Source: Chrysophaeum taylorii
Taxonomy: Eukaryota; Sar; Pelagophyceae; Pelagomonadales; Pelagomonadaceae
Assembly: GCA_029834535.1 (NCBI GenBank)
Contig: JAQMWT010000435.1
Location: forward strand, 1-64,000
Direction: 5' to 3'
Length of the DNA: 64,000 bases
Numbering within the stretch: position 1 is the stretch's first letter; the number at the start of each line of letters is the position of its first letter. Below, piece by piece: positions 21,171 to 33,225 of this stretch. The translations under genes were made by a program, and so were the position numbers. Under the pieces are notes generated by a model that was not told the DNA's origin, searched no databases, and saw only the letters and a list, made by a program, of their open reading frames with translations.

Positions 21171-21510
21171 ATGACTAAGGGAACCTCGTCGTTCGGCAAG
21201 CGCCACAGCAAAACCCACACCGCGTGCCGGCGCTGCGGGAAGATCTCCTTCCACATCCAGAAGAAGATCTGCTCCTCGTGCGGCTACCCGGCGGCCAAGA
21301 TGCGTCGATGTGAGTCTCGAACCATTCGCGACCGAAGCCTCTTTTTGCTCACTATGCTGTGTCGCAGTCAACTGGAGCAACAAGGCCCTGCGTCGCCGCA
21401 CCCAGGGCACCGGTCGCATGCGGCACATGAAGACGCTCAGCCGCCGATTCAAGAACGGCTTCCGAGAGGGCACTGTCGCCCGTCCCAAGACGCGCGCCAC
21501 CGAGGCGTAA
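21171..21510 (+). CDS. RPL37: 60S ribosomal protein eL37, 2 exons
   Basis: Exons 21171-21309 and 21368-21510 (282 nt, 93 residues), intron 21310-21367 with GTGAGT donor and CGCAG acceptor. The protein starts [17 protein letters not shown] and carries the zinc finger CRRC...CSSC (C-x2-C-x14-C-x2-C). After the splice it continues [20 protein letters not shown] and ends in the basic FREGT tail. Length and motifs match eukaryotic eL37. The residue made across the splice is Phe where Tyr is usual. Confidence 0.97.
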
Positions 21511-21555
21511 ACCACACACCATCATCAAGGGGAAATAAAGGCGCGGGATATGTAG

Positions 21556-22761
21556 TCATAACAGATTGCCTTCCCACGAAATTGCTGACGCGCGTACGAC
21601 CGCCGCCGCCGCCGCCGGAGAATGCTGCAAGTCAGGGTCGGTTGGTGGGGGAGGTGCGGATGCGCGGGAGAGCCCCCCCCCGCGATGTCGTCGGGTCTCG
21701 ACATTGTCGTCGTCGTGCGCGTCATTGGTGGAAGCGCTTTCGCGCGCCGCGGCGCCCATTAGCATTTGGGCGACCCTGGCTCCTTGGAGAGGCACGACGT
21801 CGGAGGCGAAGAGGCGTCCGTATTCTTCGGGGAGACGCCAGCGCTCTGACGACAAGGAGGAGGAAGTCGGCGCTAATTCGGGGGTGGCGCGATGGAATAT
21901 AGCCTTGACGGCCCGCAGCGTGATGTCCTGCGCGACGAGGACGAGGTCGCTTGTCTCCCCGGCGCAGACTTCGAGGTCCCAAGCAAAGTCGCGTCCGAGG
22001 AGCGAAAAGCAGCGGCGACCATCGTCGACGGCGTCGATCGATGCGAGGGAGCCGTGGCGCCGGCGCAATGACGTCTGGAGGACGATGGTGCACGGGCCGA
22101 GGCAGGCGAGCTCGACATCCTCGAAGTTGACCGCGTGGTCTGCCTCGAGGTGCTGGCCCCTTTCCGAGCAGAGCCAGAGCTCTTCGTTGACAGCCACGAG
22201 GACTTTGTTTGCCACACCCACGCGCGTCCGTTCCTTCCTGTGCTCTCGAACGGCGAGGCCCTCGCGCAACAGGACCGCGACCGCCTCGTCCTGCTCCGGG
22301 TTGTGGAAGTTGGCGAGCACGCCGTTGGCGCGATCGCGCGGTCCGTACGACACCACCCTCCCGAGCGTTCGCGACCACGCGAGTACCCGAGGACCGAGAC
22401 GAGGCTTGTCGGCGACGCACACGGCGGGAGATACCGGCCGTCGGGGATTGTGCTTCGAGTCGCCGAGATTCAAATCCATACCCTTCACTGCTCGCCTCGC
22501 GTCTGCGCGCCCCGTGTCGTCCGCCACGTGAACGGTTGCCGACGCACAGAAACTGAAATGCCCCAGCATCGGCCACATTGTGGTCGGCCCGGACTCCTCT
22601 GGAGGGCTCGGCGCCGGCGGCGGCGGCATGAACCCGCAGCTATAAAACATTACGTCCATCATCGCCTGCTCGAGAGCGCAACACACCACGTTCGACCCTA
22701 TCATCATGTCCGATGGCTCCTGGCAATCCCACCATACACCTTGGGGTCGGCGCCCGAACAC
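21556..22761 (-). CDS. Hypothetical protein, 401 aa
   Basis: Open frame convergent with eL37 and 45 bp from its stop. A Pro-rich stretch ([12 protein letters not shown]) lies near residue 50; the centre (about 110-300) has an even composition suggestive of a folded beta-rich domain ([36 protein letters not shown]). The C-terminal 80 residues are low-complexity. Start uncertain (several Met in the first 35). No family recognised. Confidence 0.5.
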   Translation of the reverse strand: MFGRRPQGVWWDCQEPSDMMIGSNVVCCALEQAMMDVMFYSCGFMPPPPAPSPPEESGPTTMWPMLGHFSFCASATVHVADDTGRADARRAVKGMDLNLGDSKHNPRRPVSPAVCVADKPRLGPRVLAWSRTLGRVVSYGPRDRANGVLANFHNPEQDEAVAVLLREGLAVREHRKERTRVGVANKVLVAVNEELWLCSERGQHLEADHAVNFEDVELACLGPCTIVLQTSLRRRHGSLASIDAVDDGRRCFSLLGRDFAWDLEVCAGETSDLVLVAQDITLRAVKAIFHRATPELAPTSSSLSSERWRLPEEYGRLFASDVVPLQGARVAQMLMGAAARESASTNDAHDDDNVETRRHRGGGLSRASAPPPPTDPDLQHSPAAAAAVVRASAISWEGNLL

Positions 22762-22886
22762 ACGTTCGCTCGTCCTCCTTGGTGATCTTTAAAGTATCAT
22801 CACTGTTAACGCTAATGACGTCATGGGCGTTTTGACGTCGACATCTGGGCATTCGAGGGTATGGCGGCATGATTTATAATGGTGGT

Positions 22887-23585
22887 CTAGCGAGCGAGCA
22901 AGGCGGGTTCGGGTGTTTTTACCTCCTCCTCCTCCTTCCCGATGAGCTGCAACGACGTCGCTTCCGACCATTCGGAGGCGGGACAGACGTAGATATGAGG
23001 TCGTGGGAGACCGCCCGAGGAAGAAGACCTTCGGATATCGCAGCAGCCCGCAAAGTCGCCGTCGCCTGGTATGATGCAAGGCGGGAAGCGGGGGGGCGAC
23101 TGATTATTATATCTCGGTGGTGGATCCAGCAGAGCGCGCGCGAGCGAGGCGTTGGCGGCGAGAGCGTTCGTCCTTGCGACGGCCAAGGCGGCGGCGACGG
23201 ACTCCAATTTTTCGCGCAGGCTAGCGGTCGCAGAGAGTCTGGTCCTCACGAGGTTGGCGAGACCGAGCGTCGGGTTCGTCGAATTCGCTTCCGCAATCGC
23301 GGTCAAGTTTATTGCCGCTACCTTGAGTCGGCGCTTTGCATCCTTTGCGAGGCCCAGCATGCGGATCTCTTCGACAAGGTCAGCGGCAGGGTGACGGGAC
23401 TCTGATTGCATTGGCTCAAGCTGGGGCCACGCCGCCGTCAGCGTCGCCCGTGCTGTCTCGAGCTCTCTCTCTGCGGCCAACCGCGCTCGCCGAGCCGCCC
23501 TCAGGGAGGCACGACCTTCTTCTTCCCACGCGCAGCACCAGACAGCCAGAGCCGCGGCTATTATCCAGTTGCACGAAGAATGCAT
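22887..23585 (-). CDS. Secreted Ala-rich helical protein, hypothetical
   Basis: 232 residues. MHSSCNWIIAAALAVWCCAW is a good signal peptide. Residues about 25-155 are Ala/Leu/Arg/Glu-rich with heptad-like spacing, indicating a coiled coil. A short Cys-containing tail follows. Divergent from the methyltransferase gene with 123 bp between starts. Function unknown. Confidence 0.5.
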   Translation of the reverse strand: MHSSCNWIIAAALAVWCCAWEEEGRASLRAARRARLAAERELETARATLTAAWPQLEPMQSESRHPAADLVEEIRMLGLAKDAKRRLKVAAINLTAIAEANSTNPTLGLANLVRTRLSATASLREKLESVAAALAVARTNALAANASLARALLDPPPRYNNQSPPRFPPCIIPGDGDFAGCCDIRRSSSSGGLPRPHIYVCPASEWSEATSLQLIGKEEEEVKTPEPALLAR

Positions 23586-23708
23586 CTGCGACGAGCGGCA
23601 GTTCGTCGTCCGAACTTGGTCTTCTTCGTCGTCGTCGTTTAATAAGAAGAATCAACGGCGATTCAACGGAACTAACGGAATCCCATTACAGACACAACGG
23701 CCCTCTCG

Positions 23709-24742
23709 TTGATCGACGTGATGTTCTCGTCGCGAACGTCGACGCAAATCATCGCGATGTGCGTCCTCCTGGCGCGACGCAAGGGCAGGAACTTGGGGAT
23801 GGCGACGGGTATGGCTCCTCCCGCGGCCGACTTCCTCGAGCTCGTGCATCGCGAAGAGGATGATGACGTGTGTCATGGCGATGCGTGGGATGGAAGCGAG
23901 TCTTCGCGCGAGATCGCCGGCGAGTTGAGCGCATGGTTGAGGGAGCATGCCGAGTGGTCGCTGAGCGACGCGGATCGCGCACGATTCGCGAGGACTGTCG
24001 GCGACGAGCGATCGTCGACGTTCGGGCACGCGACTGTGCGCGGCGTCGCGGCTATACTCGCCGAATGGCGACGACGAGGAGGGGGCGACCGTTTTGTCGA
24101 TCTGGGCAGCGGCATCGGCCACGTCGCACTCCTGGGTGCCGTCCTGGACAACTCGACGCGCTTTCGAGGCGTCGAGCTCGCCGCGTCGCGCTTCGACGTC
24201 GCCCAAAGGGCTCTGAGAGAATTCGACGCTGCTTATCCCGACCTTCGCCTCGCCGATCGCGTCTCCTTCGAGCTCTCTGACATGCTCGAAGCCTCCTTGG
24301 CCATCGCCGACGTCGTTTGGGTCTCGAGCCTCGCGCTCAACACCGACATTCTCGCGCGGCTCAAGGCCAAGCTACGACGCGAGCTCCGACCAGGCGCCGT
24401 CGTTGCCCGCGTCCTGCTTTTTGTGTGTTACCGCCGTGATGATCTTCGAAGTCTACACTTGATCGCTGACTCTGACCGGCGCGTCGTCGAGCCTCGCTCT
24501 GACGCCTCGAGTCGAACTGTGACTGTGTCCATTTTTCTCGCTGAGCCTTTGTTTTGTTGCGGTCGGCGCCCCGCGCTCGCGACGCGCTTGACGTTCGGCC
24601 CCTGCAGGTCGTTCTTACCTCCGTCCCGCTCGTCGATTCGGATCCCAGCGTCGCACGCTTCGTGGCGCCAATGAGCTGGAACTCTCGCCACCTCGCCTAC
24701 TCCCATCTTGTCCTCCCAGCTTCCCCAGTAAAACCACTTTAG
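23709..24742 (+). CDS. SAM-dependent methyltransferase, DOT1-like fold, 2 exons
   Basis: Exon 1 runs from 23709 (alternative Met codons up to 23818). Motif I is DRFVDLGSGIGHVALLGAV, followed by the acidic strand FRGVELAASRFDVAQRAL, then a VSFELSDMLEASLAIADVVW strand and ALNTDILARLKAKLRRELRPGAVV. The spacing resembles DOT1-type class I methyltransferases. Reading through gives a tail of unnatural composition. An intron ending GCCCCTGCAG at 24607 restores a sensible C terminus (VVLTSVPLVDSDPSVARFVA, then MSWN), exon 2 being 24608-24742. The donor is either 24411 or 24423, both phase 0. Whether it targets histone H3K79 cannot be told. Confidence 0.75.
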
Positions 24743-25597
24743 TAGTAGGCTCTAAAATAAGTATTATTCCTATTATTCAACACGCTTTCACCCTACATCC
24801 AGCGGCAGGACGCGTACGTCCCGCGTGATAGCCCTCCCCCTCTTCGCCCTCGGCGGCGAACCCGTCTTCCCGGCGGCGAGCCCGTTTTCTTTGTTACGCT
24901 CCCACGGGATACCCGCCCGCCCGTGATGCCTTCCGCGTGCCTGCTGCTGCCCTCACCACCCCGCCACTTCCCAAAACCCTCGCTACCGTAATTGCTGCTT
25001 CCCGTCACTTTGTAGCAGTCGCCTTTCGAAAACCCGCGTTCCACTACCATTGCCAGCAAACTGCTTCCCTCGAGACACTTTGGCCGGCCGGCCGGGCTCG
25101 AGACACTTTGGCCGGCCGGCCGGGCTCAACTACACTGGCTGACATACATAACATTCAAAAATCAAAAAATATAACAAAGTGGACGACACGACAACAACGG
25201 AGCCCACAAAGCTTAAGCCAGCTTTATGTCGCGCCAGGGCAGCCATTTTGTTTCGTTTCGTTCCGTTTCATCGAGAGGGCGGTGTCGTCGGCAAAATAAG
25301 TAAAACACGACCATTGCGAGTCGTTTCCTGCGAGTCTCGGGGGTTGCCGCAAGATTCACATATCACATTCTTCGATGAAGCCAAGGATACTATCGAAGAC
25401 ATTCAGGGAAGCGGAAGGTGCTTCGAAGAGGCTCGTCGTGGTGTCTTAGCTCGAGGAAGGATGCAAATTGTTCGCGCGTAGCTACATGATGATTTCTAAA
25501 AGGATGATTCGAAAAGAAAGAGAAGGACACACGTATATCGGGAATCGATGGCACTGCGTGAGTATCGAGTGCATCTTTTTTCTATTCTTCTTCTTCG
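24743..25597. other. Intergenic region with short GC-rich duplication
   Basis: No gene recognised. GAGACACTTTGGCCGGCCGG plus CCGGGCTC is repeated directly twice at 25069-25126; each unit contains the palindrome GGCCGGCCGGCC. Confidence 0.55.
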
Positions 25598-28500
25598 TTA
25601 GTCTGCTTTGAACTGGATTTCCTTCCCGTCGAGCCTGGCGAGGCGACTTTCGAGCGAAAGGATATGTTCGCGCATTTTGGCAATGTACTGGACGAGGACC
25701 TCGGAATCAAGCGCCGACGGTGGTGGGAGAATCTCGGAGAGCATGATGAGGTTATTCTCTTCGTCGGCGACGGCGCGGAGGCCACCGTACGCCGACGGGT
25801 TGCACCGATATGCTGACAAGTTACGCTGCATCCGGCGGCGAACGGCGTTGTCATCGTCGTCGACGTTACGCGGGGAGAGTTCGTCATCCAGAAGCGACCC
25901 ATAGAAAAGCGACTCGTAGCCACGCTTGCCGTTTAAGCGATACATGGAGACCTTGGCAACCTCGACAATGGCGTACCACACGACGGCCCACAACCAGACG
26001 AGGCCGGCGGTATACCACGTGAGCCCGCGCAACGCCGCGCCGCTACCGAGGCGCACGGTCGCTGGCCAGTAGACGGCGAGGAAGGTCGAGCCGATGATCG
26101 CACCAAGGACAGGGGCAATGAGAATCTTCGACGGTGGCGGCGCGGCGTCCCGTTCCTCTCGAAAGTCAAAAATGAAGCGGCGCGTGCGCGCCGAAAAAAT
26201 GTTGAGCTGTATAGTAATGGCGAGGTCGAGGTAGATGGCCGCAACGATTCTACAATCCTCAATGCTTTCCTGGTGCCAGAAGAAGACCCGGTTGTGAGAT
26301 TTCATGAGGTGGAGGAAGAGGAACGATTGCACGACGCCCACGCCGCCGATTGTCGCCGCGATCAAGCACAGCTTTGGCACATCCCAGTGAAGGGGCTTTG
26401 TCGATGTGCGCATGTTGTCCTTGCTCGTCGCCATAACCTGGGGCCAAGCTTTTTTACGACACACGCGCACGCGTATTCAAGACACGAGAAACAATAAATA
26501 ACCAAAGATCAAATAGCTGGGACTCTGGCAAGATAACCGTGAAATCGTTCACGATCGAGAGAAGAATTAGTACCCACGTCGGAAACTCGAAGTTGGTGGC
26601 CGTGACCATGAGCGTGAAAAAACCGAGAATGAGTGTCGACGACGCGAGACGGTAGATGATGTAGCTCTCCAGACGGCGGAAAATGATGCGGCTCTTGTTG
26701 ATGGCGATGACGATCGTCGACAGGCCTTCCTGGGTCAGGACGATGTCTGCCGCGCCGCGTGCTGCGTCGGTGGCATCGGCGACGGCGATACCGACGTTGG
26801 CAATTGCAAGTGCCGGCGCGTCGTTGACGCCGTCGCCCGTCATACCCACCGTGTGCCTCGCCGACTGCAGGGCTTCGACCACCTTGTACTTGTGCTCCGG
26901 GTGCACACCCGCGAAACCGTTGGCCGAGAGCGCGAGGTTCGCGAGGCCGCCGGCGCGGTCGATGGCAGAGTTTGCGACCGATCCTTGGGCCCAGATCTCG
27001 GGACCGAAGATGTTGGTGCCCATGTGCAGGCGCCGGGCGACCTCAATGCCGATCTTGCGCTGGTCGCCCGTAATCATCTTGACTTCGACCCCTCGCCTCT
27101 GCGCCTCGACAATGGTGGCCTTGGTGTCGTGGCGGGGTGGGTCGATGAGCGCGAGATAGCCAAGCATGGTCCAGTGCTGCTCGTCGGTGGAGTAGGCGAC
27201 GGCGAGGGTCTTGAGGCCACGAGCAGCGCAGTCGTCCATGACCTCGATAGCTTTGGAACGGACGTCGGAGGAGATGGACGGCATCGCGTTGATGACTGGC
27301 GGTGCGCCCTTGACGACAACGAAGTTTTTATCGTCGACCCCCTTGACAAAGGCCTGTGTCATCTTGTCGTTTGGGTTGAATGGAATGAAGCGGTTGACGG
27401 TGAACTGTGCGATCGCAGCAATCTTGGACTTGTCGTCGCCCGTGCCAAAGTAGTTGTTGATCGCCGTGTCGATAGCATCGGTGTTTTCCAGGCGCGAGGC
27501 GAGGAGCGCGTAGACCATGAGCTCGTGCGTGGTCTTGACGATTTGATTATCGAATACGACGCACGACTTCTCGTCAATACTCATCTTGCCGAGCGTCAGG
27601 GTACCCGTCTTGTCAGAGCACAGTATGTCCATGCCGGCGAGCTCCTCGATCGCCGAGAGACGTTGCACAATCGCCTTGTGGCGTGAAAGCTCGAGCGCGC
27701 CGACAGCTAGCCCGGTGGTGATGACCTGGGATTCGCGCATATTGCGTGGGACGTAAGAACAATTCTTACCACTGGCATGGCGACGGGCAGCACGGCAACG
27801 AGAATGACAACGGCGAACTTGAAAGAGTCGGCGAATGACCGGTTGTCTCGCTGGAGGCGCACGAAGAAGAGGATGACGCAGACCACTGAAGCCCCCAGGG
27901 CGATGCCGTGCGCCAACCGCGATAGGAGGCGCTTGAGGTTTCCTGCGCATAACAGGATGTCCGTCAGTCAGTTTCGCGATTTTTTCAACGAGATTATTGA
28001 TATCGACGCACCGCCCTGCTCGGTGACGCCGGCGATGAGAGCCATCGCCTGACCCATGGTCGACTTGTCGCCGGTCAAGCACACGACCATCTCGAGCTCA
28101 CCGGAGAGGACGAGTGATCCGCCGAGGACGCGGTCGCCGACGCGTTTTGTCTCGGGGAGCGGCTCACCCGTAAGCGCGGCAACGTCGAGTTTGAGCGGCT
28201 CGCCCTCGCCAACCAGCACGCCATCCGCGGGGACAGCCGCGCCGATCACGAGGCCCACCACGTCGCCCGGTACTAGCTCCGCCACAGGGCACTTTGTCCA
28301 CTCTCCGTCGCGCTTAACGTTAGCCACGGGTGCAGCCATGCGCTTGAGTTCTTTGATCGCATTCCCCGAGTTTGCCTCGCCGATGTAGTCGACGATCACG
28401 ATCAGGTTGACCTCGAAAACGAGGAGGAAGAAGCTCGCCCAGTCGCGCGAAGATTTGCATTCGCAAGACCCTTCAACGCGCTTGTCCTCTTGGTTGCATC

Positions 28501-28897
28501 GGCCGACGACGGCGATCGACAGCGCCGCCGCGAGCATCATGATCAAGGGCACGAGCGCCACGTAGCGCTTAGCGATCTTCCTCCACTCCGGCGTTTCCGG
28601 CGCCACTACCTCGTTCCGACCGTACTCGATGAGCAGGCGGCTCGCGTTACTACTCGTGAGTCCCATCTCCAAGCTCGTCGACGGCACGATCCACTCCTCC
28701 TCCAACACATCCTTCGAGCCCGCCTCCGTGGCGGTCTCCATTCTCGCAGCAAACGGCTGCGTGTCAACATTCGTCTCATCACGCTCGCCGTTTGCCGGGT
28801 TGGACCCATCGGCATCCATGTAAGTAAACTGCATTTCCATGTCCACCTCGCCGCGCCCGTCTCTTGTCAGTTTGGACTTGACGTCCACGTCCGTCAT
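25598..28897 (-). CDS. P-type H+-ATPase (P3A plasma-membrane proton pump), 4 exons
   Basis: Exons 28897-28012, 27942-27770, 27725-26538 and 26437-25598 (3087 nt, about 1028 residues). Introns are 69, 44 and 100 nt, all GT-AG with phases that agree. Landmarks: actuator loop LKLDVAALTGEPLPETKRVG, the M4 segment with LPVAMPVV, phosphorylation site CSDKTGTLT (Asp near residue 391), nucleotide-binding region with FIPFNPNDK and VVKGAPP, hinge MTGDGVNDAPALA, and the M5-M6 SIVNDFT/VMATSKDN junction rebuilt across intron 3. PVV in M4 and the overall order indicate a proton pump rather than a Ca2+ pump. The start is taken at MTDVDVKSKL; the frame is open further upstream to about 29218 with a hydrophobic stretch, so a longer N terminus is possible. 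The C-terminal tail ends in a coiled coil. Confidence 0.92.
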
Positions 28898-29874
28898 CAC
28901 GTCTTTGGGCCCGCCTGTCCCCTCTAGTTTTGTCACGCGCAACGCAGAGGCCAAGTAAAAAACGCAGCGCGCGACTCGGCGTGTGTGGGCTGCCGGGGTC
29001 GTTAAAATCAAACCGGTAACCAACAGAATCTTTCGTGCCACGCAGAACATCGACGTCATCATCGACGTCATATACTTGACTTTTTTTGGGGGGGGGGGGG
29101 GTGCTTTGAAGCGCCGTGCGCACAAAAAAAGGGTAATTAAAGGCTGTAAGGAGCAAAACACGTCTGCGTTTCCTCCCTCCCTTCCCCCCCCCCCCTGCTC
29201 TGCTCTCGCCTCGGTCAACGCCCTGATCTACCGCTCCGATCTGCCCCTCTTTCCGCACCACCGCCCTTATCCTTTGAGTTTACTCCCTAAACCTTATCGC
29301 CCACCGTCTGCGATGCATGCGTGGCGGGCACTTTGTGCTCGATAAAGCTGCGCCTTGTAAGGGCATCGGCCGTCATGGCGCAGGTTGGCTAATGTTCGTT
29401 CGCCTCCCGGACGGGCCGGGCCGGGCCGAGAGCCGCTTGGCAACCGGGTTGTTCGCACCCCATGCTTGGGGCAGGCCTATGTTTAGCCGCCGCACTCCGG
29501 GCCACTTGTCAATCGATTCCCCCCCACCTAATAACACCTCGGCGCGAGGGCATAATCGTCCATGCCAGGTGCCAGGTACTTTTTGTCCAGCTATCCAATG
29601 CGCATACAATAGCGGTCCGATCTACAATCAGTTAGATCAACGAGGGGAAAAGGAGCGCGGTGTGGCGGGGACGGCAACTTTGCATGCGGCGACGCACGTC
29701 CACATTGCGGTCTGGGATTTGAGTGTTGGCAAAGAAGTGAAATTGGCCAGACTCCGCCGGGCATGCGTAGACTAGCCCGTTGTCGTCGTCGGCGGCGCGA
29801 TAGTGCGAGCCAAGATCGAAAAAAACAAGGTTGAGAGCAACCGACGAGTTCTCTCTCTCTCTCTCTCTGTCTCT
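28898..29874. other. Intergenic region with poly-G/poly-C tracts
   Basis: Contains T7G12 at 29081-29101 and C10 at about 29188-29197. CCTTTGAGTTTACTCCCTAAA near 29272 resembles a piece of the Helitron 3' half. CGTTCGCCTCCCGGACGGGCCG (29398) matches a dispersed repeat also at 2.1 and 57.1 kb. No gene recognised. Confidence 0.5.
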
Positions 29875-31157
29875 CTAGTTGAGCGTATTGCGGCGGGAGC
29901 CATGGTGGGCCGCGTTGTGGTTAGCAGCGTCGGAGCTGAAGTCGGATGGACTCTTGCTTTTGTGAGAGGCGACAACAACGCTGCCGCCGGCGATGCTCGA
30001 AATGGAATTTTTGCACTTTAGATTGTGGAGAAAATCTAGGACGGTTGCCGCGTCAGGCCTGTCGCTAGGATCGAGGCGCCACATGCAGTTGATGATATCA
30101 CGGATGGGTTTGGGCATACGATGAAAGGCTGGTCGCCGACCGGCGAGGAGTGCCGACAAGTGGGTCGCCGGCGTGCGATGGTACTCAATTCCCGGCAAGA
30201 CACGTTCCCACACGAAATAGAAGACCATCGCGAGCGAAAATATGTCGGCCTTGGACGAGTACTTTTGTGTCTTGGTGCCGTCTGTCGAGGCGACTTCGGG
30301 GGCCATATAGCGTACGGTCCCTGCGGCGGGGGCGCGGTCGAAGAGCAGCCAAGTCGCGACGCACCGCAATTAGAAGTGAGCTCCTCGCCAGATGCTGACG
30401 TTTGGGGGGCGTCACCGACCTTGATAGTAGCGGCGGCCGCATCTGCGACGAACTCTGTCATCGACTCTAACGAGACGGTCGAATCGTTGCCCGGCAAACT
30501 CGTCGGCGAGGTCGTTGTTGTTCTTCGTGCCCGAGCGATCCCAAAGTCTCCGAGCTTTACGCGGTGCGAGTTCGTCTGCCACCGAATTTGTTATTCGACG
30601 ACGACGACGACGATGGGCGGAGCTCACCAGCAAGAAATTCGCGGGTTTGATGTCGCGGTGGATGACGATCGTCGGCATGCGCGAGTGCAGGTACTCGATT
30701 GCCAGGCCCATGTCCATGCAGAAAGACAAGCTCATCTTCGGCCCGGGTTTATCCTTGATGACGTAGTTTTCGATCGACCCTTCGGCGAAGTACTCGATGA
30801 CGAGCGTCAGCTCGGGCGAACGCGTGTACCCAAAGAATTGAACGATGTTCGGACTGCACGCCGACGTCAGACTTGGTACGAACAGCGGGATTTAACTCAC
30901 TGGTGCAGCGTCGCCATGATTTTTATCTCTCGCTCGAACAACTCGCGATCCTCGGCCTGGGCGTCCTGATACAAGATCTTAACAGCAACCGGTGTGTGAC
31001 GCCACTCGGCGGCGCGCACGATCCCATACGACCCCCGACCCAGCTCCTTCCCTTGCTTAACGTCCTCAGGGGCGATGCGCCAATACGTCTTCGAGTCCAT
31101 CAACGCGCCGGTCGCAACAACAGCCCGCGGCCTTCTTCGCTCTGCCGATCGTCTCAA
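29875..31157 (-). CDS. Protein kinase (TKL-like), 4 exons
   Basis: Exons 31157-30901, 30853-30628, 30575-30416 and 30320-29875 (1089 nt, 362 residues); introns of 47, 52 and 95 nt. Landmarks: glycine loop GRGSYGIV, VAVKIL lysine, HHPNIVQFFGY rebuilt across intron 1, catalytic VIHRDIKPANFLL just before intron 2, KLGDFGIAR just after it, and GTVRYMAPEV across intron 3. ADIFSLAMVFYFVWE and an RPDAATVLDFL lobe end follow. The intact K, HRD and DFG residues predict activity. The 50-residue insert between DFG and APE is Ser/Thr-rich. An alternative start is MDSKTYW, 19 residues in. Confidence 0.92.
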
Positions 31158-31389
31158 TTTTCTCAGGCGTTGCTTGTCCTCCCCGTTCCTTCACTTCGCG
31201 TTGCACTTTAAACCAAGTCCCATACCCCGCCAGTATCCATCTTCAACCAATCTTCCAACCTAATAACCTTTTTTTGGGTAAGAACCGAATGTGGGTATAG
31301 AATTGCTTCTTAGGTGTCAAGGCATGTTCTCGAATGTTCACAGCTCAATCTGAATCTTGGGAACAAATAATGTTGACTCACGGTTCCTT

Positions 31390-32430
31390 AACGGCCAATC
31401 CCTCGGCCACGTGCAGTGTTAAGCTGCACGTGGATGGTCGGGTACACCTTCTTGTGTGCGGCGGTTGTTGACACAGTGTCACAAGCGGCGCGGAGCCTCT
31501 CAACCTCGGAGTCGGTGAGGAGACGCGCGGCGCGGATGAGCTGGAAGAGAGACGCGTAGGCGGGCTAGAGGGGATCGACGCGCTAGATGACGGCCTCGAT
31601 CTCTTCCTTTGCCCTTGTCATCGTGTGACCATCCGTCTCCATGAGCTCATCGGTGGGCATTCTAGACCACCACATACCGTCGATCTCATCCAGAAAGAGG
31701 CCTTCGTGGTTGCTCCCGAGGCCCCGCTGTAGTACGCAATGCACGGGGGATATGCTAATCCCAGCGCCTTGACGCGCGGGATAAAAAGGCATGGCGTTCA
31801 GAGGCGGGCTACAAAGAGGAGAATCGACAGGAGTGGGAGGGGAATTGAAAGGGCGCTGGTACCCTGCGCAATTTGTCACGGTCTTGAGCGAGGAAGTAAG
31901 AGATCGTTGGTATGCGGAATCCGCGGAATGCCTTGTTGAGACCCGGCTCGTGAACTGTGGGGACTCGCGCGGATGTTTCGAGGCGCACCTTCATCGACTA
32001 GAAATCCTCGGGGTGTTTCGGGTCGTGGCAGGCCTTGGCGGTAGGTAGCCTTGGGATCTAGCGGGGTGAGGTAGGTGAACCAATATATGGACCTGCTGTT
32101 GTCGTCCGTGCCGAAGGGGTGGCGGTCAGGGTGCGTCCCCGAGCCCTTTGACGCGGCAGATGCTGTGCAGCGCCGGCTGCTTCTTCCCATTTTACCATTG
32201 CCGAGTCCCTGCAAGGCCTCGTCAAAATCCTCGGGGTCGAGCTGGAGGACCTCGTACCAGGTGCACGCACTTAGGGTGGCCAGCCCAAAAAGGTGCGACC
32301 GGGCTTCACGCAGAAAGGAACCCCTTCGAGTGCGCCATTGAGCTTTTCGTTGAGGTCCTTGAACGCACCCACCAGCATAGATGGTTCGAGGTCCTGCGTC
32401 CAGGCCGCCGTCACGGTATTAGCGCGCGAT
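31390..32430 (-). pseudogene. Decayed gene, copy A of a duplicated family (transposase-like C terminus)
   Basis: Collinear with 53350-54430. Minus-strand reading gives coherent peptides in changing frames: HPDRHPFGTDDNSRSIYWFTY in the upstream part, then NHEGLFLDEIDGMWWSRMPT and PAYASLFQLIRAARLLTDSE, with in-frame TAG at 31583-31585 and 31565-31567. The other copy extends into LKLHIIDDHV...GFFTEDACEAIHKV, which recalls the C-terminal domain of some DNA-transposon proteins. I cannot name the family with certainty. Confidence 0.55.
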
Positions 32431-32445
32431 AGGGGCCGAGCGCCT

Positions 32446-33225
32446 GCGAATTTTTTGGCAACTCCGCCGCCTACTTACTCGAGCAGCACGAGATCACGGG
32501 CGCGATGCTCGACGAGTACTACGACTTTGCCTAGTTTCTGTACGAGTGCGGCGACTATCGAAACGCTCGCGACATGCTGGACCACTACCTCGGACTCAAC
32601 GCGGCGAGCCAGTCGAGCCCGACGTCCATGTCGACGAGGTACTTCCTGGCGCTCTGGGGGGAACTGGCCTCGGAGGTTCTCCTGAAGAACAGGGACGACG
32701 CCCTCGCCGATCTTACGCAGCTGCTCCAACAGGTCATCGATGAGCGCAACAGTCCGCCGCTCGAACAGCTCCAACAACGCAGTTGGTTGCTCCACTGGTC
32801 CTTGTTCGTCTTCTTTAACCACGGCAAGGGCCACGACGGGATCATCGACCTGTTCTTGTCGGAGAAGTACGTACCTCCAGGCCATCCAGACCAACTGCCC
32901 GTGGCTCCTCCGCTACCTAACGACCGCCGTGATTATCAACAAGCGCCGCCGATCGACGCTCAAAGACCTCGTCAGGGTCTTCACCCAGGACAGCACCGAG
33001 GCCGCCGCCGAGGACGCGACGACCCCGAGGCCCGAGGCCGACCCGGTGACGCGATTCGTCGACCGTTTGTACGCCAAATTTGACTTCGACGGCGTGCAGC
33101 GGACGCTAAAGGAGTGCGACGACGTCTTGCGCGCCGACTACTTTCTTTGCAATTGCGCTGATACCTTCATGGAGGTCAGCTTCGAAGTGTGCTTTGATGT
33201 CTGCTGCCGAGTTAATCAATCAGTG
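32446..33225 (+). pseudogene. EIF3E: eIF3 subunit e (INT6) pseudogene fragment
   Basis: The translated sequence aligns by eye with the middle of eIF3e: MLDEYYDFA, FLYECGDYRNARDML, LALWGELASEVLLKNRDDAL, QQRSWLLHWSLFVFFNHGKG, LLRYLTTAVIINK, LKDLVRVF and KFDFDGVQRTLKECDDVL. A TAG at 32532-32534 stands where the family has Gln. A 4-base duplication (GTACGTAC near 32868-32875) shifts the frame. No N-terminal third and no PCI-domain end are present. The frame from 32740 carries the second half. Confidence 0.85.

Noticed and set aside
23709-24674. Reading the methyltransferase straight through to 24674
   Set aside because: The tail after about 24410 is low-quality sequence; the GCAG acceptor at 24607 restores a typical hydrophobic strand ending.
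31390-33225. Host reassignment of UAG to glutamine
   Set aside because: Several well-conserved host genes in the window end in TAG at the expected C terminus.
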